The translations under genes were made by a program, and so were the position numbers. Positions 39,452 to 48,712 of a DNA stretch of 64,000 bases are shown piece by piece; the first letter of the stretch is position 1, and each line of letters begins with the position of its first letter. Origin of the DNA: Saprospiraceae bacterium (GTDB lineage Bacteria; Bacteroidota; Bacteroidia; Chitinophagales; Saprospiraceae); the NCBI GenBank assembly GCA_016715405.1, contig JADKAE010000002.1, positions 1-64,000 of the forward strand, in the 5' to 3' direction. The notes beneath the pieces are model-generated. The model made no database searches. It worked only from the letters and a program-made list of their open reading frames with translations, and was not told the origin of the DNA.

Positions 39452-40801
39452 TTATTTTGCGCGTTCCATGCCGGCCCAGTTCGACCATACTTTGAGCAGA
39501 TACAGCGATTGCTGCAAGCGGGCCTGGGTAAGTTCGTTGCGGGCGTCGAGGAATTCGATATACAGGGCTTGTCCTTCGCGGTAGCGCTTTTCGATATCGC
39601 GGTAATAGCGCGCAGCGGATTCCACCTGGCTTTTGGTACTATAAAAAACCTCCAGCGCCGATTGGTAAGAGCGCAGGCTGTTCTCCCACTGCAGGTTGAG
39701 CTGGCCGGCTACGAAGGCCTGTTGGGAAGAGGCGGCGGCCACTTCCATTTGGGCTTGTTTCACTTTAGCCACGTTGGTATTGCCGCTGTAGAGGGGCAGT
39801 TCGATAGACAAACCGCCTAACAGATAAAGCGATCCGTTGCCCACTTCAAAATCGAAGCCCTGGGAGCCGGCATCGAAGAAGGCGTTAACTCTGGGCAGCT
39901 TATACGTTTGCTTCCATTTCAGGTTGGTCTCCTGCATAGCGTTGACCAGCGCGAGTTGGCGCAATTCTTCGCGACTGCCGGGCGTGCCCGTCACCTGCTG
40001 TGGAAAGGGATAGTTGATGTCGGTAAACGTCGGATCGGCTTCGATAGCGGAATCGAGTGGCCGGTTGAGCAGAAAATTGAAATACGAGGCGGCATTGCGG
40101 ACATTGTTCTCGGCCTCCGCGATCTGGGCTTCCATCTTTGTGATCTCGTTGGCGGCACGGGTAACTACCGTGTAATTGGCCACGCCGTTGTCGAATAGTT
40201 TTTGGTTGACGCGACGGCTTTCCTGCAGTAGTCCCATGGCTTCCCTATAGATGGAAACGGCCTGTTGTGCCTGCAGGTAGTTGAAATAAGCCACCCGGAG
40301 TTCTTCGGTGAGTGATTTTTGCGCTACCGCAATATCGAGTTCGCTCATATTGGTCATTTGTTCTTTGAGTTGTTTGTTGTAGCGAACATCGGGGTTATAG
40401 AGCGGGTACGCCGCGCGAAGTTTGAGGTCGTAAAAATTGTTGGGATTGAGTTGTTCGTTCACGTTTTCCAATTGCGGGAAGGCGTTGGTGCCCGTCAATT
40501 CGTTGAGGGTTGAATAGACGGGGTTGAGCATATCGCCTACCGGAATGCTGATAGTGCGGCCGCCGGCGGCGAGTGTATAGGAGCCGTTGAGCGATACCGA
40601 AGGCAGGCCGAGTCCTTTGGCTTCTTCCAGCGCGTGCCGGCGCTGTTGGCCCAGGTAGATTTGTTGTTTGATGCGCTCGTTTTGTCCGAGTCCTTCGCGG
40701 ATGTAGGCGTCGAGAATGGCGCTTTGCGCCGGGGTTTGTTGTACAGCCAATGCCCAGATCATCAGGACTGTCAGGCTTACAAAAATTGGGTGCGATTTCA
40801 T
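39452..40801 (-). CDS. TolC-family outer-membrane channel
   Basis: A 449-residue outer-membrane efflux protein with signal peptide (SLTVLMIWALAVQQTPAQS) and two OEP domains of the usual helical hairpins: REGLGQNERIKQQIYLGQQR, AYPLYNPDVRYNKQLKEQMT, EITKMEAQIAEAENNVRNAA, VEVAAASSQQAFVAGQLNLQ-like, RSYQSALEVFYSTKSQVESA and the closing repeat ALYIEFLDARNELTQARLQQ. It forms the trimeric exit duct for the RND pump encoded downstream. The operon order is tetR, tolC-like, adaptor, pump. Confidence 0.93.
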   Translation of the reverse strand: MKSHPIFVSLTVLMIWALAVQQTPAQSAILDAYIREGLGQNERIKQQIYLGQQRRHALEEAKGLGLPSVSLNGSYTLAAGGRTISIPVGDMLNPVYSTLNELTGTNAFPQLENVNEQLNPNNFYDLKLRAAYPLYNPDVRYNKQLKEQMTNMSELDIAVAQKSLTEELRVAYFNYLQAQQAVSIYREAMGLLQESRRVNQKLFDNGVANYTVVTRAANEITKMEAQIAEAENNVRNAASYFNFLLNRPLDSAIEADPTFTDINYPFPQQVTGTPGSREELRQLALVNAMQETNLKWKQTYKLPRVNAFFDAGSQGFDFEVGNGSLYLLGGLSIELPLYSGNTNVAKVKQAQMEVAAASSQQAFVAGQLNLQWENSLRSYQSALEVFYSTKSQVESAARYYRDIEKRYREGQALYIEFLDARNELTQARLQQSLYLLKVWSNWAGMERAK

Positions 40802-40816
40802 AACAAACGTTAATTA

Positions 40817-40833
40817 AATGAACATTGTTTAGT
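40817..40833. promoter_or_regulatory. TetR operator between regulator and efflux genes
   Basis: AATGAACATTGTTTAGT is identical over 15 bases to the site upstream of the regulator gene (41557-41573). It lies 16 bases upstream of the tolC-like start codon, in the place of a promoter-blocking operator. Confidence 0.65.
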
Positions 40834-40878
40834 TATATGATGATACTCCCCCTATTCGCCGGCAGGCGAAGGGTGGAA

Positions 40879-41493
40879 TTACTTCTTCATCAAATCAAGC
40901 CAGGTATTTACGCCGGTGAAAATGAGTGCGCGGCTTTCCTCGTCGCTGAGGTCGAGTGCGCGCAGTCGGTTGCGGGTATACAGCGACACCATACCGTGTA
41001 CAAAAGACCAGCAGAAAAAGGTGAGCGCCTTGGGTTCTTGCTCCACAATCAGCCCTTTTTGCATACAGTCTTCGATGGCGTACTGCAGGAAATCGAAGGC
41101 TTTGCGGCCTGTATCCCAATTGCAGTGGTCTTCGTAATAATTGAGCGGTTCGAGCGAGTTGAACATCAGGTTGTAGTACTGGGGGTGTTCGAAGCAGAAA
41201 CGCACGTATTCCAGGGAGATGAGCCGCAGTCGCTCCAAGGGGTCGGCCACGGCGGCCACTTTGGACATTTCCTTCATCAGCAGGCCAAATCCCAACTCGT
41301 GCACGGCATGCAGGAGCTCGTCTTTGTCCTTGAAATACAGGTAGATCGTAGCCGGGCTGTATTCGATGCGTTCTGCAATACCGCGCATAGAGGTGCGTTC
41401 GTAGCCTTCTTCGGCAAAGATCCGCGCCGCTGCGTCTACGATCAGATCGCGCTTTTCCTGCTTTTCCCGCTCTTTTCTTTCAGCGATACCCAT
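40879..41493 (-). CDS. TetR-family regulator of the efflux operon
   Basis: A 204-residue regulator with the N-terminal DNA-binding domain ILVDAAARIFAEEGYERTSM-like sequence and the recognition helix region RGIAERIEYSPATIYLYFKD, then a ligand-binding C-terminal part (FEHPQYYNLMFNSLEPLNYY) with many Cys. Such proteins leave their operators when they bind substrates of the pump. The gene stands at the head of the efflux operon, and two near-identical palindromes, one in front of it and one in front of tolC, mark probable self-control. Start ATG 41493. Confidence 0.93.
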   Translation of the reverse strand: MGIAERKEREKQEKRDLIVDAAARIFAEEGYERTSMRGIAERIEYSPATIYLYFKDKDELLHAVHELGFGLLMKEMSKVAAVADPLERLRLISLEYVRFCFEHPQYYNLMFNSLEPLNYYEDHCNWDTGRKAFDFLQYAIEDCMQKGLIVEQEPKALTFFCWSFVHGMVSLYTRNRLRALDLSDEESRALIFTGVNTWLDLMKK

Positions 41494-41556
41494 TTTGTAC
41501 TTTTAATCGTACAGACGCAAAATATTGCTCTCTACGTTTCTAAACGAACGCAATTT

Positions 41557-41573
41557 ACTGAACATTGTTTAGT
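41557..41573. promoter_or_regulatory. TetR operator upstream of the regulator gene
   Basis: ACTGAACATTGTTTAGT is a 17-base palindrome with one mismatched pair. It lies 64 bases upstream of the TetR start and shares 15 bases with 40819-40833. Confidence 0.7.
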
Positions 41574-41657
41574 AAGTAAATACCTTTTATCAAAAATCGG
41601 ATAAATCCCTGCAATTTTCCGACCAACTACGCTACAAGTATAGACGGGATTCATCCT

Positions 41658-41796
41658 GAATTACGAATTACGGAATTACGAATTACGAATGATTTTCAAT
41701 TGTCTAATTATCAATTGATTAATAAAAAAATTCGTCATTCGTCATTCGTCATTCGTCATTCGTCATTCGTCATTCGTCATTCGTCATTCGTCATTA
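41658..41796. repeat. GAATTAC array and ATTCGTC array
   Basis: Left: four to five units of GAATTACGAATTACG (41658-41692). Right: about nine exact ATTCGTC units (41730-41795). The halves are partial complements (GAATTACGAATGA against TCATTCGTCATTC). The array ends one base before the recG stop codon and fills the 303-base gap between recG and tetR with the promoter region. Confidence 0.85.
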
Positions 41797-43907
41797 CTAA
41801 CTAATCCTATTCCAGGCCGAAAAGCGTTTTTTTGTTTGTTCCAGGAAATCGCGTAGTACCTGATGTTCGGGCAGGGCGAGTTGGGGGTCGGCGTCGAGGA
41901 TGAGCGTAGCGGTTTCGCGGGCGGCCTGGAGGATGCGGCCGTCTTTGGCAAGGTCGGCGATGCGCAGGTTGAGCGCGCCGCTTTGCTGGGTGCCTTCGAG
42001 GTCGCCGGGACCGCGCAGGCGCAGGTCGGCTTCGGCGATATCAAAGCCGTTATTGGTACTGCACATAATCTGGATGCGCTCGCGACTATCGGCGCTCAGC
42101 TTGTAGCTCGACAACAACACACAAAACGACTGCTCGGCGCCCCTGCCCACGCGGCCCCGCAACTGGTGGAGCTGCGAAAGGCCGAAGCGCTCGGTATTTT
42201 CGATCACCATCACCGAGGCATTGGGCACATTCACGCCCACTTCGATCACCGTGGTAGCCACCATAATCTGGGTAGCCCCGCTCACAAAGCGCTGCATTTC
42301 GAAGTCTTTGTCGGCGGATTTCATCCTGCCGTGCACGATGCTGATCTGGTACTCGGGCGGCGGGAATTCGCGCTGCAGGGCCTCGTAGCCCTCTTGCAGA
42401 TTTTGCAGGTCGAGTTTTTCAGATTCTTCGATAAGCGGGTACACCACATAAATCTGCCGGCCTTTGGCGATCTCTTCGCGCATAAATCCGATCACGCGCA
42501 TGCGGTGGTGTTCGGTGCGGTGCGTAGTGACGATATCCTTGCGCCCGGGCGGCAGTTCGTCGATGACCGACACGTCGAGGTCGCCGTAGAGGGTCATGGC
42601 CAGCGTGCGCGGGATGGGCGTGGCCGTCATTACGAGTACGTGCGGCGGATAGGGTTTGCTTTTGGCCCAGAGGCGGGCGCGCTGGGCTACGCCGAAGCGG
42701 TGTTGCTCGTCGGTGATGGCCAGGCCCAGGTTTTTAAACACCACGGGGTCTTCGATAAGGGCATGCGTGCCGATGAGCAGGTGTATATCGCCGGCTTCCA
42801 ATTCTTTGAGCAATTGGCTGCGCTTTTTGCCTTTTACGTTGCCCGACAGGAAGGCCACGCCGATGTCCATGCCGTCCAGGTATTCGCTGATGGCGTTGTA
42901 GTGCTGCTGGGCCAGGATTTCGGTGGGCGCCATGATGCAGGCCTGGAAACCGTTGTCGATAGCCATGAGGGCGCACATCAGGGCTACGATGGTTTTGCCG
43001 CTGCCCACGTCGCCCTGCAGCAGGCGGTTCATCTGGATGCCGGTGGCGAAATCGCGGCGGATTTCTTTGATCACCCGCTTTTGGGCGTTGGTGAGTTCGA
43101 AGGGCAGTTTTTCGTTAAAAAATAAATTAAACTGCTCGCCAATTTTATCAAAAACATACCCCCTTACTTCTGTTTTGCGCCTGCGCTTGAGTTGGAGTAG
43201 GCGCAATTGCAAAAAGAATAGCTCTTCGAATTTCAGCCGGTTGCGGGCGGCGTCGAGTTCTTGCTGGTTTTGTGGAAAATGTATGCTGCGCAAGGCCTGA
43301 AACCGGGAGGGAAAGCGGTATTGCTGTAAAATACCGGCGGGCATATTTTCGGGTAGATCTTGCGGACCGAGGCGCTCCAGCAAGATGTTCATCAGCCGGC
43401 GTCGTGCCTTTGCATCGAGGCCCTTGGCGTTGAGCTTTTCGGTGCTGGGGTATACCGGCACGAAGGTGGTCGATTTCTGGGTGTTGTCGGCAGCGGCCAC
43501 TTCCATTTCGGGGTGGGCTATGTTGAGCTGGTCCCTGAAAGCATTCACCTTGCCGAAAACGACGTATTCCGTACCCACGACCAGCGCTTTTTCCAGCCAG
43601 TTGATGCCCGTAAACCACACCAGTTCGATGGCGCCCGACTCATCGCGAAACACCCCTGTGAGGCGTTTTTTGCGGCCATCGCCCACTACGCTAAGGCGGC
43701 GCAATATGCCGCGCAGTTGCACTACGCCGCTATCTTCATTCAGATCGGCGATGCGGTGAAACTGGGTTTTGTCGATGTAGCGAAATGGAAATTGGAACAA
43801 TAAATCCTCGAAAGTATGGATATCGAGTTCTTTCCGGAATAGCTCCCCCGTGAAGGCCCGACGCCTTTCAGGTATTCAATAGGACTTTCGAGGAGGGTGG
43901 AGGGCAT
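41797..43907 (-). CDS. recG: ATP-dependent DNA helicase RecG, frameshifted
   Basis: Reverses stalled replication forks. The N-terminus needs ATG 43907 (MPSTLLESPIEYLKGVGPSR) and a restored G in the G run near 43847, giving GELFRKELDIHTFEDLLFQF, the usual RecG wedge-domain start; the long frame to 43800 then follows. Motifs: Walker A LLQGDVGSGKT, AITDEQHRFGVAQ for DEAH-like motif II, VMTATPIPRTLAMTLYGDLD, VATTVIEVGVNVPNASVMVI, GLSQLHQLRGRVGRG. The restored length of about 704 residues is normal. The stop codon sits next to a long tandem repeat array. Confidence 0.94.
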
Positions 43908-43944
43908 GCGGTAATCGGGTTTTAGGCAAAAATAGGAAAAATCC

Positions 43945-44107
43945 CGGTTATCTGTTGTCTGTTATCCGTTCTCTGTTCTCCGTTGTCGGTTGTCCGTTCC
44001 TTATCTTTGTGAGTTATACTTAACAGAGAACAGAGAACAGAGAACAGAGAACAGAGAACAGAGAACAGAGAACAGAGAACAGAGAACAGAGAACAGAGAA
44101 CAGAGAA
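43945..44107 (+). promoter_or_regulatory. Promoter-leader cassette with ACAGAGA array before rbfA
   Basis: Left arm: TATCTGTTGTCTGTTATCCG and related units (43946-44000). Then TATCTTTG (44002-44009), TGAGTTATACTT and about 12 AACAGAG units (to 44107). It repeats the order seen before the MFS gene and truA. Confidence 0.65.
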
Positions 44108-44114
44108 AAACTAC

Positions 44115-44145
44115 TTGACTCATCCATTGAATTCTGGTAACTTTG
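44115..44145 (+). promoter_or_regulatory. rbfA promoter (TTG-N20-TAACTTTG)
   Basis: TTG at 44115-44117 and TAACTTTG at 44138-44145 have the 20-base spacing of Bacteroidota primary promoters. The -7 box lies 37 bases before the rbfA ATG. This is the clearest promoter in the window and lies downstream of the repeat cassette. Confidence 0.7.
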
Positions 44146-44182
44146 CGCTCCCGGGGCAGTCCCGGCCTTTTTAATTACAGCA

Positions 44183-44563
44183 ATGGAAACAATCAGACAA
44201 AAGCAAGTAGCTGAAATGGTGAAGCGCAATTTCAGCATGGTGTTGCAGGAAGAAGGAGGGTTTATTTACGGCACGTCCGTATTGGTATCGGTAACAGGAG
44301 TAAAAATGTCGCCCGATCTGAATATTGCCAAGATCTATCTCAGCGTATACAATACCGAAGATAAACAAACGGTCATCCTGGAGATGGAAGACCAGTTGGT
44401 GCGCCTGCGCCAGTCGCTCTCGCACCGCCTGCGCAAACACGTGCGCCGCATGCCCGAAATCGCCCTGTATCTCGACGACACGATTGACGAGATGTACCGG
44501 GTGAATGACCTGTTCAACCGCCTGCACAACGAAGGCGCGATGGGCACGGAAGAAGAAGAATGA
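44183..44563 (+). CDS. rbfA: 30S ribosome-binding factor A
   Basis: A 126-residue ribosome-assembly factor that binds the 30S subunit and helps 16S 5' end processing. Family motifs are the start METIRQKQVAEMVKRNFSMV, the KH-like core VSVTGVKMSPDLNIAKIYLS and LRKHVRRMPEIALYLDDTID. The C-terminus has the usual acidic tail (GTEEEE). It lies downstream of a repeat cassette and a clear promoter and is followed by a hairpin. Confidence 0.94.
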   Translation: METIRQKQVAEMVKRNFSMVLQEEGGFIYGTSVLVSVTGVKMSPDLNIAKIYLSVYNTEDKQTVILEMEDQLVRLRQSLSHRLRKHVRRMPEIALYLDDTIDEMYRVNDLFNRLHNEGAMGTEEEE

Positions 44564-44637
44564 GGGAGGGAGTGAGGGAGGGAGGGAGAGATCTTTGATT
44601 CCCTCCCTCTCACTCTCTCACACTCTCACACTCTCCA
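44564..44637. terminator. Purine/pyrimidine hairpin between convergent genes
   Basis: GGGAGGGAGTGAGGGAGGGA (44566 on) faces CCCTCCCTCTCACTCTCTCA (44601 on) across GATCTTTGATT. It lies between the convergent rbfA and the T9SS-protein gene, in the place of a bidirectional terminator. Similar CTCTCCCTCCC tails follow the other two T9SS genes. Confidence 0.65.
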
Positions 44638-47600
44638 TCACGGTCTTGGAGATTCTACAATCAGCTTCCGCGTTTGGGCCGGGAGGCCTTCACAGCGAAC
44701 CGTTACGAAGTAAACTCCGCTAGCCAAACCGGCCAGTTGCAGGCGCTCTGCGGCGTCTTGCACCTCATCGATTTCGCGGAAAATTACGGCCTGTCCTATA
44801 TTGTTGTATACCGTAATATGCACGGATTTGCCTTCATAACCCGGCAAATTGATATTCACCTCATCCATGGTTGGGTTGGGGAATAATTCTACTTCCGTAT
44901 TAGCAGGCGCAGCGGCCAGGAAAGTCCCGCCGCCACCACTTGAGCCCAGGCTGCTGGCGCCGGAATACCCCACATTGGCGAAGGTTGACGACACTACGCT
45001 GACCTGTTCGTAATTGGTAACGACCAATCCCATTTGAATACAACTGTTCATGCTGACCGTTGCGGCCATTACCTGATACCACTGGATGCCATTGGAAGAG
45101 GTATACCCTACAAACTGGTTGCCGTTGCGCACCAATCGCAGCCAGGAACGCCCCTGGCCGGGGAATTGCTGCGGCTGCGCCGGGCCATTGGTAGCAAATC
45201 GCACTTCGCGGCGGCTAAGGCTGCTGCCCAGGTTGGTAGAGAGCTGTACTTTTTTGGCGCCCGCAGCATTGCTTTCGCGCATAACGATGCCGGCCCAGCC
45301 GAAAGCGTTGCCAAAGATGTTGGTTACCTCAGCGGTGAGGCTGCCGTTGCCGCAAAGCGTGCGCTGGACAAAAGCCATTTCATCGCTGCTGAAAGGCGAT
45401 GCATAAAAACAATCTTCGCTATTTACGGTAAATACCTGGGTAGGTACGTTATACGTGACGTTATTGCCGTCGTCGCAGCCTATGCCGTCGGGTTGCTGGC
45501 TCCATCCACAGGGAAGGCCGTCGATGGTGAGGGTGCTGAGGCAAGTGATCGTATTATTATAAATATCAACCGCCGTAGCCGTGATAGTCAGCACGTCGCC
45601 GAGTTGCGCGCAGTAAATTTTATCCAGGTTGATACCAAGACTTGCCATCTGGCAGTTGTCGGTAGCCGAGGTGAAATCGGAAAGCACCAGGTCCAAATGG
45701 GGCTGGCCGTTGAAAACATACGTCGGATTAAAACACTGGATAACCGGTTTTTCTGTGTCTATCACGTCAAAGTAGAAGATGCAGTTCTGCTCGTTTGTCG
45801 AGGGGTCTTTGGCCTGCCATTGGATTTTCCAGCGGCCTACCGCATAATAGCCGGTGGGATTAGCTACCCAGGCCGACCAGGGGCCGATGGCGTTGTTGTT
45901 TTCGTCTACTTCCTGGTATCGCGCCAGCAGACTATAACTACAGTTGTCGAATACCGCCGGCACGGGTACGGGTACTACGGCCCCGCATTGTCCCAGGTCG
46001 TTTTCTATCACAAAATCATCGGGACAATCCATTTGTGGAGCGCTATTATCGATCACCGTTACATTGGCCGTGCAGGTCGACTGGTTACAGTTGCGGTCTT
46101 CAACCGTAAGCGTGGCTACAACCCCATTGATATTAGCGCAATTGAAGGTATTCGGCGATACCGATACCGTTTTCAACTGGCCCGTACCGGTAGAGGGCAA
46201 ATCGTAGCTGGCAGTTTGATTGAATACATCTGCGGGTGAAATAGATGCCGTTCCCCATTGGTTGAGTATTACGGTGTGCGGCTTGCAAACTACTACGGGA
46301 TTCGTTTGATCGGGTACGATATTAAACGACTGCGTGGGTTTGCTGAAACTATTTTGCCCCCAGGCCAGGGTGTGGTCTTCGATCGTTTTGGGCGAACCGG
46401 GCATTTCGGTTTCTACGATCTGGAATTCAGGAATGAGCGAAAAATTTACAGCATCATCACAACAGTTAATCTGGAACAGCTCTATACTCAGGCTGTTATT
46501 GTAATGCAGCTTATTGAGCGTTGTAAAATTGGCATTCATCAAAAATTCCTCGTTGATCGTGGCGGTCGACTCAAAATTATCCGGAATATTGACTTCGATG
46601 TGGTGACCCATCAATACATTGGGCACAATCTGGCTGTTGCCGGTGCTCACCGTGCTGTTGGTCATGGGGTTGAACACTCTCCAGTTCATGGGCTGTCCCA
46701 GGTTGATATTCGCCCGGAAAGTCGGGTCGAAGGTATAATTCAGATCCAGGTCGGTGGTGAGGTTGAGGTTTAAATCGCCAAAATCCACTTCGCCGAGTCC
46801 GCCGCCAAGGCTAACAGACGTGGGATAACCGGAAAAGTCGATGAGCGAAATCAAATCCAGTCTTAGCCGGGCCAATTCTTCAAATTCGCCTCCGCTTGCC
46901 TGTACGATCACACTATTGCCGTTGAAAGACTGGGTCAAATTGCCCGAGGTAACTTTCTTAAATGTACCGCTGAATTCAGGAATGGTCACGGGAACACCTG
47001 TTGTGATATCAGGATTATTGACTTCCACCATTGTAGGAGACCCTTCAAACATGGCATCTAACACAAGCCCTGCACCTGGATTCAAACTTATCAGATCTAC
47101 GATGTCTTCCAAAATGCTGGTTCCCGCCGCACAGTTCAGCAATGTTCCCATATTGGCACTGTTACTAAAAGGATCTTCGCAAACGCTGATAAATGGAGGT
47201 AAAGGCCCACCGATAGGGATGGGAATATCGAACAACTCGCCTCCGGGAATCCCCAGCTCGTCCAGCAGGTTCCAGTCGTTGGAATAAGCGCAACCTACAT
47301 AGGGAACACAGCCAATTTCAATACTAGCTGTTAAGCCTATGCGAAGGGTAAAGCTTACGTTATCGAGAATCGGGCCCATTTCGGTTTCATAAAATGCGGG
47401 GGTAATCGCCACTTGCGCTCCGCTACCCCTTTGCGCAGCCGTTTCTACCACAATTTTGTCGCCGCAGCCAAATTGTTGATCGGCCGGCGCGCGCAAGGTG
47501 ACGTTTACCGGATAGGTTACATTCACATCTGCCGTACCTACACTGCCGAGGCCGATATATCCTCCATAATCGGCTGTTACGCCAAATTGCAGCGTAGGTG

Positions 47601-48333
47601 AAATGCTAAATTCGATAACCCCCGGAATACCCAGCGAACTCCCAGCCGTCTGAACCCAATCCGGGATATCAAGCCCCAACAAATTTTCAATGATGCTGAA
47701 CAGTATCTCCTGTCCCGTATTGGGACTGGCAAAATCACCCACGTCATCCAATAAATCGCGGGTAAATTGTAAGCGGGAAGGCATGCCCACCAATGGCGTG
47801 GGGTCTAACTGGATGTCGTTAAACGTAGCCGTGTGGGTTACCGTCTGATTAATGGTTTTGAATTGCGTCGGCATAGCCGGCGTTTCCGGCGCAGCGGCAT
47901 TGGTAGTAAAAGGCGGCATGGTAGTGGCTGCGGAAAGGCCGGCCACGGGGCCGTCGCATTGTTCGGCCACCTGTGCCTGATATTGGGTGCCTGCTTTGGG
48001 CAAATTTACTGCCAGGCAAGCCTGAATAGGCGCAGGCCCATTGACACCGGGCGTGATTGTCAGCCCGGCGCTGCCAGGGCTCACTTCTACATCTAATACA
48101 GCTGCAACTCCGGATGTAAGGTCATTGACTTTTACATTCCACTTGTGGTTGGCCACGTCGCTCTGTGCAGAGGTCCAACAGATGGTAGCTGAGTTAGTCC
48201 CGGTTACCGTTTGGGAACCGGCTACAGGCGCTCCGCACTGCGCAGCAAGCCAAAAAGGCGCCATGAACAACAAGCCGAACAGGCTCATTTGCCGAAGGCG
48301 CGGTGTTTTTGAATTAGGTTGAGTTCGATTCAT
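44638..48333 (-). CDS. T9SS-secreted multidomain protein
   Basis: A 1231-residue exported protein with signal peptide region SLFGLLFMAPFWLAAQ. After a fibronectin-like N-terminal domain (CWTSAQSDVANHKWNVKVND) come long unknown beta regions, HYR-like domains (VTVIDNSAPQMDCPDDFVIE, DTEKPVIQCFN), and a DUF1349-like concanavalin domain (GWAGIVMRESNAAGAKKVQL, GIQWYQV). It ends in the type IX sorting domain (ELFPNPTMDEVNINLPGYEG, LASGVYFVTVRCEG). The substrate is secreted across the outer membrane by the gliding/T9SS apparatus and left on the cell surface. Start at 48333 fits the signal. Paralogous in its last third to the two genes upstream. Confidence 0.85.
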   Translation of the reverse strand: MNRTQPNSKTPRLRQMSLFGLLFMAPFWLAAQCGAPVAGSQTVTGTNSATICWTSAQSDVANHKWNVKVNDLTSGVAAVLDVEVSPGSAGLTITPGVNGPAPIQACLAVNLPKAGTQYQAQVAEQCDGPVAGLSAATTMPPFTTNAAAPETPAMPTQFKTINQTVTHTATFNDIQLDPTPLVGMPSRLQFTRDLLDDVGDFASPNTGQEILFSIIENLLGLDIPDWVQTAGSSLGIPGVIEFSISPTLQFGVTADYGGYIGLGSVGTADVNVTYPVNVTLRAPADQQFGCGDKIVVETAAQRGSGAQVAITPAFYETEMGPILDNVSFTLRIGLTASIEIGCVPYVGCAYSNDWNLLDELGIPGGELFDIPIPIGGPLPPFISVCEDPFSNSANMGTLLNCAAGTSILEDIVDLISLNPGAGLVLDAMFEGSPTMVEVNNPDITTGVPVTIPEFSGTFKKVTSGNLTQSFNGNSVIVQASGGEFEELARLRLDLISLIDFSGYPTSVSLGGGLGEVDFGDLNLNLTTDLDLNYTFDPTFRANINLGQPMNWRVFNPMTNSTVSTGNSQIVPNVLMGHHIEVNIPDNFESTATINEEFLMNANFTTLNKLHYNNSLSIELFQINCCDDAVNFSLIPEFQIVETEMPGSPKTIEDHTLAWGQNSFSKPTQSFNIVPDQTNPVVVCKPHTVILNQWGTASISPADVFNQTASYDLPSTGTGQLKTVSVSPNTFNCANINGVVATLTVEDRNCNQSTCTANVTVIDNSAPQMDCPDDFVIENDLGQCGAVVPVPVPAVFDNCSYSLLARYQEVDENNNAIGPWSAWVANPTGYYAVGRWKIQWQAKDPSTNEQNCIFYFDVIDTEKPVIQCFNPTYVFNGQPHLDLVLSDFTSATDNCQMASLGINLDKIYCAQLGDVLTITATAVDIYNNTITCLSTLTIDGLPCGWSQQPDGIGCDDGNNVTYNVPTQVFTVNSEDCFYASPFSSDEMAFVQRTLCGNGSLTAEVTNIFGNAFGWAGIVMRESNAAGAKKVQLSTNLGSSLSRREVRFATNGPAQPQQFPGQGRSWLRLVRNGNQFVGYTSSNGIQWYQVMAATVSMNSCIQMGLVVTNYEQVSVVSSTFANVGYSGASSLGSSGGGGTFLAAAPANTEVELFPNPTMDEVNINLPGYEGKSVHITVYNNIGQAVIFREIDEVQDAAERLQLAGLASGVYFVTVRCEGLPAQTRKLIVESPRP

Positions 48334-48557
48334 AATGTGTGAATTAGGATTCGCAAATAATGCCAATAGAGCTATCAGGCATGAGCCATTAAGCGTATTA
48401 CGAAATATTATGCTTGAATTAAGAAGCAGTAGTATGTAAAAAAAACTCTAACGCTGACGCCCTGCGTCTGATGCGTTACATATTGTGGTAGTGGTAAGAA
48501 TGGTGCAATTTTAAGAATAATACGCGTATCAAGCAAGAAATAACAACTGAATTAGTA

Positions 48558-48620
48558 GACAGGGTGACAGGGTGACAGGGTGACAGGGTGACAGGGTGAC
48601 AGGGTGACAAGGTGACAAGG
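48558..48620. repeat. GGTGACAG array (8 copies)
   Basis: About eight copies of GGTGACAG, the last two with AAGG. It lies between two T9SS genes, next to a palindrome at 48626. The longer array at 51607-51787 is the same unit. Confidence 0.9.
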
Positions 48621-48625
48621 TATGT

Positions 48626-48667
48626 AAAATTAGCAGAGACGCGATGAATCGCGTCTCTACTAATTTT
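48626..48667. repeat. 42-bp near-palindrome with GACGCGAT core
   Basis: AAAATTAGCAGAGACGCGAT is followed by a near-exact complement. Only two positions spoil perfect symmetry (GCA against TAC and an A at the centre). It lies downstream of the stop of the T9SS gene 48713-51388, in the place of a terminator. Confidence 0.85.
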
Positions 48668-48712
48668 CCAGGTATCTCTCCCTCTCTCACTCCCTCACTC
48701 TCTCCCTCCCCA

